From Paraburkholderia tagetis (lineage in GTDB: Bacteria > Pseudomonadota > Gammaproteobacteria > Burkholderiales > Burkholderiaceae), in contig NZ_JAKLJA010000016.1 in the NCBI RefSeq assembly GCF_022213065.1, positions 62,001 through 126,000 on the forward strand: a DNA stretch of 64,000 nucleotides, written 5' to 3'. A model generated the notes under the pieces. It was not told where the DNA came from. It ran no database searches and was given only the letters and a program-made list of their open reading frames with translations. Below, one piece after another: positions 58,741 to 64,000 of the stretch (position 1 is the first letter of the stretch; the number at the start of each line of letters is the position of its first letter). Both the position numbers and the translations under genes were made by a program.

Positions 58741-59537
58741 AAATTGAAGCCGATGCCGCCAAGCGGGCCGTAATCCGCATGGAACGTGTCGCCCGCGCGC
58801 GCGGGAATGGGCGCGGTGAACGAGCCGCTCAGAATCACGTCGCCGGCTTCGAGGCGCTCGTCGTGGCGCGCGATTTTGTTGGCGAGCCAGGCCACGCCCG
58901 TGGCCGGATGATTGAGCACGGCGGCGGCAAGCCCGCTTTCCTCGATCGCGCCGTTTTTGTAAAGCAACGCGCCCACCCAGCGCAGGTCGACGTCGAGCGG
59001 TTTCACCGGGCGGCCGCCCAGTATCACGCCGGCATTCGCGGCGAAGTCGGAAATCGTGTCGAACACCTTGCGCGGCGCCTTGGTTTCGCGGTCGAACTGC
59101 TCGATGCGAGCATCGATGATCTCGATCGCGGGCGTGACGTAAGCGGTCGCGTCCAGCACGTCGAACAGCGTGACGTTCGGACCTTGTAGCGGCTTTTGCA
59201 GCACGAAGGCGAGCTCCACTTCCACGCGCGGGGCGATGAAGCGCTCGGCGCGAATGCCGCTGCCGGCCTCGATGAACATGCTGTCGAGCAGCGGCGCGTA
59301 ATCGGGCTCGTCGATCTGCGAGGAGCGCTGCATCGCGCGCGACGTGAGGCCGATCTTGCGGCCCTTGATCGTGTGACCTGCCGCGAGCTTGAGCTTGACC
59401 CATTCGCGTTGGATCGCGTAGCCGTCGTCGACGGTCATCGACGGGTGGCTGCGTGAGAAGTGGCGCAACTGGGTGCGCGTGCGTTCGGCTTCGTCGAGCT
59501 GGGCAGCCAGTTCGCGAATGAGTTGCGGATCTAGCAT
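58734..59537 (-). CDS. hpaH: 2-Oxohept-4-ene-1,7-dioate hydratase
   Basis: This 267-residue member of the FAH-related hydratase family (HpaH/MhpD) adds water to 2-oxohept-4-ene-1,7-dioate. Landmarks are IKGRKIGLTSRAMQ (about 57-70), PRVEVELAFVLQ with the metal-binding Glu pair (about 102-113), YVTPAIEIIDARI (about 132-144), and a C-terminal GDTFHADYGPLGGIGF. ATG 59537 (MLDPQLIREL) is the standard start; upstream codons are not conserved. It lies between hpaF and hpaI. Confidence 0.93.
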   Translation of the reverse strand: MLDPQLIRELAAQLDEAERTRTQLRHFSRSHPSMTVDDGYAIQREWVKLKLAAGHTIKGRKIGLTSRAMQRSSQIDEPDYAPLLDSMFIEAGSGIRAERFIAPRVEVELAFVLQKPLQGPNVTLFDVLDATAYVTPAIEIIDARIEQFDRETKAPRKVFDTISDFAANAGVILGGRPVKPLDVDLRWVGALLYKNGAIEESGLAAAVLNHPATGVAWLANKIARHDERLEAGDVILSGSFTAPIPARAGDTFHADYGPLGGIGFNFV

Positions 59538-59589
59538 GGCGATTTCCGTGGTTTGCGAGGTTCTCAAAGCGCGTGAAACGCGTGAGCGC

Positions 59590-59991
59590 TCAGGCTTTGA
59601 GCCGGGCATGCAGGTTGTTGTGCTTCCACGCGCCTGCTTCGCTGAATTCGACGATCTCCAGCGAAAGCGCAAGCCCGTGCGCGGCGAACGCCTGCGCAAA
59701 GTGCTGCTTGATGGCTTCGAAAAGCGCGTCGCCGGTGGCGCTGCGTACTTCGGGCGTGCGGCCCGCGCCGATCTTCAGGCAGCCGTGCAGGAAGGCGTTA
59801 CTTGGGTCGCCGTCGGCGATGAAATACTGCTCGCAGCGCAGCGCGCGCGTGCGGATGCCGCCGCGCGGGTACACGCGTGCGCCGCTTGCGTCGCGCTGCG
59901 CGTCGAGCACCTGCGCGAGCGTCGCGCAAAGCTGGCCGATGCTCGCGTCGTCGGCGAGATTGGCGCTGTATTCGAGGGTGAGATGCGGCAC
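59590..59991 (-). CDS. hpaF: 5-Carboxymethyl-2-hydroxymuconate delta-isomerase
   Basis: This 133-residue tautomerase-superfamily enzyme isomerises 5-carboxymethyl-2-hydroxymuconate. The catalytic N-terminal proline is present (MPHLTLEYSAN; Pro exposed after Met removal). The central CEQYFIADGDPSNAFLHGCL and the Arg-containing GIRTRALRCEQ fit CHMI. It is 18 bp after hpaD and 52 bp before hpaH, in the order usual for hpa operons. Confidence 0.93.
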   Translation of the reverse strand: MPHLTLEYSANLADDASIGQLCATLAQVLDAQRDASGARVYPRGGIRTRALRCEQYFIADGDPSNAFLHGCLKIGAGRTPEVRSATGDALFEAIKQHFAQAFAAHGLALSLEIVEFSEAGAWKHNNLHARLKA

Positions 59992-60009
59992 GAGGCGCTC
60001 CTTCGGGTT

Positions 60010-60873
60010 TTAGACGGCAAGTGGCGTGACCGGAAAGACGGCGTTGATCTGCCCAGTACCCGAACTGCCGAAATATGGCGTGACGACTTCAGCGCGCCCT
60101 TCGTAGCGGTCCCAGCCGAGCGCGCCCAGCAGCATGGCCGTATCGTGCATGCCGCCTTCGCCCCAGCATTTTTCGGCGTAGAGCGGCAGCATGCTGCAAA
60201 AGGTCTTCCAGTCGCCGCGCTCCCAGAGCGAGACCACATGGCGGTCCGTCTCTTCGAGGAATGGGTCCCAGACCTTGTGCATGAACTGCTCGGCCGTGCC
60301 GTTATTGGCGAAGTGGTGGCTGAGCGAGCCGCTCGCGAGCATCGCCACGGTGCCGTCGTAGCGCTCTTCGATGGCACGGCGCACCGCGAGCCCGAAGCGC
60401 GCGCTCGCGGCGAGGTCGTGCCACATGCACCAGCCCGCCACCGATACCGTTTTGAAGTGCTGATCGGCGTTCATGTAGCGCATCGGCACGAGCGTGCCGT
60501 ATTCGAGTTCGAGCGTGGTCTCGCTATGCGCGCGGCTCTTGACGCCCATTTCGTTCGCGACGTCGGCAATCAGGTGGCCGAGCGCGGGATTGCCCGGGTA
60601 CGCGTACTGCATGTTCTTGATGAAATGCGGCAGCTCGTTGCTCGTGTAATTGCCTTCGAAATGCGGCGCGCAGTTGATGTGATACTCGCTGTTCACGAGC
60701 CAGTGCACGTCGAACACGACGATCGTGTCCACGCCCAGTTCGCGGCAGCGCTGGCCGATTTCGCGGTGACCGTCGATGGCGGCCTGGCGGCAGCCCTTGT
60801 GCGGGCCGTCGAATTCGGAGAGGTACATCGACGGCACGTGTGTGATCTTGGCCGCCAGCGCGAGTTTGCCCAT
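60010..60873 (-). CDS. hpaD: 3,4-Dihydroxyphenylacetate 2,3-dioxygenase
   Basis: This 287-residue extradiol dioxygenase of the class III (LigB-like) type cleaves the homoprotocatechuate ring. It starts MGKLALAAKITHVPSMYLSE, with the first metal His in ITHVP; further motifs are VVFDVHWLV (about 51-59) and ASGSLSHHF (about 177-185). This is the LigB-type HpaD common in Proteobacteria, not the vicinal-oxygen-chelate type. I start at ATG 60873; the frame upstream overlaps the hpaE end region. It lies 17 bp after hpaE. Confidence 0.94.
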   Translation of the reverse strand: MGKLALAAKITHVPSMYLSEFDGPHKGCRQAAIDGHREIGQRCRELGVDTIVVFDVHWLVNSEYHINCAPHFEGNYTSNELPHFIKNMQYAYPGNPALGHLIADVANEMGVKSRAHSETTLELEYGTLVPMRYMNADQHFKTVSVAGWCMWHDLAASARFGLAVRRAIEERYDGTVAMLASGSLSHHFANNGTAEQFMHKVWDPFLEETDRHVVSLWERGDWKTFCSMLPLYAEKCWGEGGMHDTAMLLGALGWDRYEGRAEVVTPYFGSSGTGQINAVFPVTPLAV

Positions 60874-60890
60874 TACGGTTGACTCCTTGT

Positions 60891-62348
60891 TCAAGCGCCC
60901 CAGCGCGGAATGTGATGCGAGCCCATCGAGACGCACACGTTCTTCGGCTCAAGAAATACTTCGTAGCTCCAGGTACCGCCTTCGCGGCCCACGCCCGAAG
61001 CCTTCGACCCGCCGAACGGCTGGCGCAGATCGCGCACGTTCTGGCTGTTCACGAAGCACATGCCGGCTTCCACGGCGGCGGCCACGCGCAGCGCGCGGCC
61101 GGTGTTCTCGGTCCACACGTAGCTCGACAGGCCGTAGGCGATGTCGTTGGACATGCGGATGGCGTCGGCTTCGTCGTCGAAGGGAATCAGGCACGCAACC
61201 GGCCCGAAGATCTCTTCCTGCGCGATGCGCATGCGATTGTCGACATCGACGAACACCGTGGGCTGCACGAAATTGCCGTATTTCAGGGCCTCCGGCAGCG
61301 CGGGCGCATCGAGCCCGCCGCACGCGAGCGTCGCGCCTTCCTTCGGCCCGAGCTCGATATAGCTGCGCACCTTGGCGAGATGGCCCTGGCTGATCATCGG
61401 GCCGACAACGGTTTTCTCGTCGAGTGGGTCGCCCACCACGATGCGCTTCGCGCGCTCGACGAAGCGCTCGGCGAACTTCGCGTAGATCGAGCGTTGCACG
61501 AGAATGCGCGAGCCCGCCGTGCAGCGCTCGCCGTTGTTCGAGAAGATCATGAACACAGCGGCATCGAGCGCGCGTTCGAAATCGGCGTCTTCGAAGATCA
61601 CGAACGGCGACTTGCCGCCCAGCTCCATCGAGAACTTCTTGAGGCCCGCGGTTTGCACGATGCGGTTCCCCGTGGCCGTCGACCCGGTGAAGGAGACTGC
61701 GCGCACATCGGGGTGCGCGACGAGCGGCTCGCCCGTGTCCTTGCCGAAGCCGTGCACGACGTTCAGCACGCCTGATGGAATGCCCGCTTCGAGCGCGAGC
61801 TGGCCGAGCATGGACGCGGTGAGCGGCGAAAGCTCGCTCATCTTGAGCACCGCCGTGTTGCCGAACGCGAGGCACGGCGCCACCTTCCAGGTGGCCGTCA
61901 TGAACGGCACGTTCCAGGGCGAGATGAGCGCGCATACCCCAACGGGATGAAACAGCGTGTAGTTCAGATGCGTGCTCGTGGGGTAGGTATGGCCGTCCAC
62001 GGCCGTGCACATTTCGGCAAAGTAAGTGAAATTGTCGGCGGCGCGCGGCACGAGCTGCTTGCCCGTTTGCGAAATGGTCTGGCCGGTATCCTTCGTTTCG
62101 GTCAGCGCGATTTCGGGCACGTTCTTCGCAATCAGCTCGCCCAGCTTGCGCACGAGCTTCGCACGCTGCGCCGCGGGTTTCGCGGCCCAGGCGGGGAACG
62201 CGTGCTTCGCGGCGCGCACGGCCAGGTCGATTTCCTCTGCGCCGCCGCGCGCGACTTCCGCGAGCACATCCTGGTTCGCGGGGTCGACGGTCTCGAAGTA
62301 GTCGCGCCCCGCATGGGCGCGGCCGTCGATCAGGTGTTCAATGCGCAT
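60891..62348 (-). CDS. hpaE: 5-Carboxymethyl-2-hydroxymuconate semialdehyde dehydrogenase
   Basis: This 485-residue NAD-dependent aldehyde dehydrogenase oxidises the ring-cleavage product. The catalytic Cys is in GERCTAGSRIL (about 281-291), the catalytic Glu in MELGGKSPF (about 245-253), and the cofactor motif is SPWNVPFMTATWK (about 145-157). RQPFGGSKASGVGREGG and the C-terminal FLEPKNVCVSMGSHHIPRWG are typical of HpaE. Its start overlaps the hpaG2 end by 11 nt, so the two are translationally linked. Confidence 0.95.
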   Translation of the reverse strand: MRIEHLIDGRAHAGRDYFETVDPANQDVLAEVARGGAEEIDLAVRAAKHAFPAWAAKPAAQRAKLVRKLGELIAKNVPEIALTETKDTGQTISQTGKQLVPRAADNFTYFAEMCTAVDGHTYPTSTHLNYTLFHPVGVCALISPWNVPFMTATWKVAPCLAFGNTAVLKMSELSPLTASMLGQLALEAGIPSGVLNVVHGFGKDTGEPLVAHPDVRAVSFTGSTATGNRIVQTAGLKKFSMELGGKSPFVIFEDADFERALDAAVFMIFSNNGERCTAGSRILVQRSIYAKFAERFVERAKRIVVGDPLDEKTVVGPMISQGHLAKVRSYIELGPKEGATLACGGLDAPALPEALKYGNFVQPTVFVDVDNRMRIAQEEIFGPVACLIPFDDEADAIRMSNDIAYGLSSYVWTENTGRALRVAAAVEAGMCFVNSQNVRDLRQPFGGSKASGVGREGGTWSYEVFLEPKNVCVSMGSHHIPRWGA

Positions 62349-63147
62349 GGCGTTCTCGCTCGGTTCTCACTGACTTCTGTTGCGTCGGGGCGGCGCGGCC
62401 GAACTCGGCGTCGGACGCGATCGTATTGACAAGGCGACCGAGGCCGTCGATTTCGCAAATCACCTCGTCGCCGGCATTCACGTTGACGACGCCTTCGGGT
62501 GTGCCCGTGAGAATCACGTCGCCGGGCGCGAGCGTCATGAAGCGGCTCAAATACTCGATCAGTTCGGCAATGCCGGTGACGAGGTCGCGCGTATTGCCGC
62601 GCTGCTTCAATTTGCCATTCACATACGTGCGCAATTCCAGTGCGTTGACGTCGGCGATATCGGCGGCATCGACGAACCACGGCCCGAGCACGGTGCCGCC
62701 GTCGCGGTTCTTCACGCGCAGGTTCGGGCGATAGTAGTTCTCCAGATAATCGCGGATCGCGTAGTCGTTGGCGATGGTATAGCCCGCGACGTACTGCATG
62801 GCGTCGTCGCGCGCGACCTCGCGCGCCGTGCGGCCGATCACGACTGCGAGCTCGCACTCGTAGTGCATGAACGTGACATCGGCAGGGCGGCGCGTGACGC
62901 CGCGATGCCCGATCACGCTGCCCGGCCCCTTGAGAAACACGAGCGGCTCGTCCTGCTGCGTGAATTGCAGTTCTTTCGCGTGCTCGGCGTAGTTCAGGCC
63001 GAGCGCGAAGATCGTGCCGGGCTCGAACGGTGCGAGCCAGACGACTTCATGCTCCTCGCGCACGCGCCCGTCGGCGAGACGCACGCGGTTGCCATCGGGT
63101 CTTGCTTCGTGGATGGCGCCGGCATAGGCAACGCGACCTCGCATCAT
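62338..63147 (-). CDS. hpaG2: HpaG2: C-terminal-type subunit of the homoprotocatechuate isomerase/decarboxylase
   Basis: This 269-residue FAH-fold enzyme is one of two separate halves that are fused in E. coli HpaG. It decarboxylates 5-oxopent-3-ene-1,2,5-tricarboxylate and isomerises the product. Metal ligands are the Glu pair in HYECELAVVIGR (about 94-105); NYAEHAKEL and GTPEGVVNVNAGDEV are also typical. The ATG overlaps the hpaG1 stop by 4 nt. The C-terminal ~20 residues (TQQKSVRTERERHAH) are charged, unconserved in appearance and overlap the hpaE start. Confidence 0.92.
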   Translation of the reverse strand: MMRGRVAYAGAIHEARPDGNRVRLADGRVREEHEVVWLAPFEPGTIFALGLNYAEHAKELQFTQQDEPLVFLKGPGSVIGHRGVTRRPADVTFMHYECELAVVIGRTAREVARDDAMQYVAGYTIANDYAIRDYLENYYRPNLRVKNRDGGTVLGPWFVDAADIADVNALELRTYVNGKLKQRGNTRDLVTGIAELIEYLSRFMTLAPGDVILTGTPEGVVNVNAGDEVICEIDGLGRLVNTIASDAEFGRAAPTQQKSVRTERERHAH

Positions 63148-63929
63148 GCTGCGGCTCCTTGCTTGGCGGTATGTGCGGCCGTTAGCGGTGCGATGAATTC
63201 GATGGCGAGCGCGGGCCAGTCGGCAATCGAAATAGTTGCGCGCGCACCCGTATGCGCGATGGGGGCGCCATGCGGCACGCCGAGCGTGAGCACGTCGCCG
63301 GCCGAGAGCGTCATGAAATCGGTCACGTCCGCGAGCAGTTGCGCGACACCGCGCACGCAGGTGGACGTATTCGCGCTGAAACGCGGCTCGCCCTCGATAT
63401 CGACATGGATCGCGAGCCGGTCCGGATCGGCGACATGCTTGCGCGCCTGCACCGTTGGGCCGATCACGCAGAAGCCGTCGCGAGCGCGAAAGCGCACGGA
63501 CGGACGATAGACGCTCTCGTGCGGCACGCTGAGGTCGGCCACCAGCGTATAGCCCGCGATGTAATCGAACGCTTCATGCGGCTCGACGCGCGAGGCGGTG
63601 CGGCCGATCACGATGCCGAGCGACGCGCCTACCTGAACGCCTTGCGCATCCGGCACGCTCACGCGCGCGCCGTGACCCGCGAGCGTATTGCGCGGCTTGA
63701 GATAGAGGATGGGGGCGCGGGGCGGCGCTTTGTAGGGCGGGGCGTTCACGGCATCGCCCAGCGCGTCGAGCGCGGCGCGGTCGTTGAGCAGCGTCCCGTA
63801 TACGGCGCCGGATACGGGAGCCCGGCAGCGCGCGCCGCCCGCAAGCAGCGCGCGCGCTGCCGTTGCGCTCACGTCGCGCGGCAGGGCTTCGCCTTCGAGA
63901 TGCAGCAGATGGTCGGCCAGTGAAAACAT
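63144..63929 (-). CDS. hpaG1: HpaG1: N-terminal-type subunit of the homoprotocatechuate isomerase/decarboxylase
   Basis: This 261-residue FAH-fold protein is paired with HpaG2. It shows the family pattern YLKPRNTLAGHGARV, DYIAGYTLVADLSVPHESVY and DGFCVIGP. Where HpaG2 has the metal Glu pair (YECELAVVIG), this protein reads VGASLGIVIG, so that half-site lacks the metal ligands, as is usual for the first half. It is the first gene of the seven-gene hpa operon in this window; upstream genes, promoter and regulators lie beyond position 64000. Confidence 0.9.
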   Translation of the reverse strand: MFSLADHLLHLEGEALPRDVSATAARALLAGGARCRAPVSGAVYGTLLNDRAALDALGDAVNAPPYKAPPRAPILYLKPRNTLAGHGARVSVPDAQGVQVGASLGIVIGRTASRVEPHEAFDYIAGYTLVADLSVPHESVYRPSVRFRARDGFCVIGPTVQARKHVADPDRLAIHVDIEGEPRFSANTSTCVRGVAQLLADVTDFMTLSAGDVLTLGVPHGAPIAHTGARATISIADWPALAIEFIAPLTAAHTAKQGAAA

Positions 63930-64000
63930 GTCGTGACTCGTTTTCCCGAAAACACTAATATGTGAGTGAGTCTGCGCTTGCTATCATCCAGCGTCAACCA
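63930..64000 (-). promoter_or_regulatory. Upstream region of the hpa operon (partial)
   Basis: The 71 bp before hpaG1 include TTGACG near the window edge on the minus strand, a possible -35 box, but no good -10 at 17 bp. The sequence is too short to assign the promoter. Confidence 0.25.

Overview
This is high-GC DNA from a Burkholderiaceae bacterium, most likely Burkholderia, Paraburkholderia or Caballeronia. The assignment is an inference from gene content: a split hopanoid (hpn) locus, an ispH-hpnH pair, several Burkholderia-type uncharacterised families, a complete polyamine-utilisation locus and a homoprotocatechuate (hpa) meta-cleavage operon. No rRNA, tRNA or CRISPR array was seen. The window reads as chromosomal metabolic DNA with one insertion sequence, a few gene remnants and many short tandem repeats.

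Layout. 0-10.5 kb: a TPR/O-GlcNAc-transferase-like protein cut by the window edge, ispH-hpnH on the minus strand, hpnC-hpnB on the plus strand, an Ala/Pro-rich unknown, hpnA, acylphosphatase and an EgtD-type methyltransferase. 10.8-18 kb: RarD permease, HAD phosphatase, a dienelactone hydrolase with an extra C-terminal domain, an NlpD-like LysM/LytM lipoprotein, a SYLF lipoprotein, a secreted nuclease and small unknowns. 18.4-21 kb: a rubrerythrin / Fe-S oxidoreductase / DUF3501 operon. 21.5-22.1 kb: a 566-bp inverted-repeat element without a gene. 22-38.3 kb: polyamine utilisation, with a MocR regulator, a long minus-strand run puuD-puuA-spuC-potF-potG-potH-potI-porin-(remnant)-puuB, and puuR and puuC on the plus strand.

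38-44 kb: a MarR/DHA2 efflux pair with a clear palindromic operator, a small glycine-zipper lipoprotein, and an adc-bdhA-patatin operon for ketone-body or polyhydroxybutyrate metabolism. 44.2-45.1 kb: a small palindromic relative of the 21.5-kb element beside an IS5-type insertion sequence whose transposase needs a -1 frameshift. 45-50.5 kb: a GntR-controlled catabolic operon (MFS permease, arylmalonate-decarboxylase/maleate-isomerase-like protein, cyclic amidohydrolase, hydantoin-racemase-like protein lacking both expected cysteines), ending in a hydratase gene scrap. 50.6-57.8 kb: a large MscS channel, an MHS-family permease, a ketopantoate-reductase-like enzyme, a class II aldolase-like protein and a MarR regulator. 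57.9-64 kb: the seven-gene operon hpaG1-G2-E-D-F-H-I.

How the genes work together. PotFGHI imports putrescine. It is then either transaminated by SpuC or gamma-glutamylated and oxidised by PuuA, PuuB, PuuC and PuuD, under PuuR and possibly the MocR protein. The hpa enzymes carry homoprotocatechuate through ring cleavage to central metabolites; the monooxygenase and the pathway regulators are outside the window. The hpn genes supply hopanoid precursors (IspH, HpnC) and extended hopanoids (HpnH).

The most unusual features are (1) short tandem repeats at gene ends, several of which copy the stop codon itself; (2) the catabolic operon at 46-50.4 kb, whose catalytic residues do not fit the standard hydantoin pathway; (3) the inverted-repeat element family; and (4) two gene remnants, at 25.1 kb and 50.4 kb, that are only visible by translating gaps.
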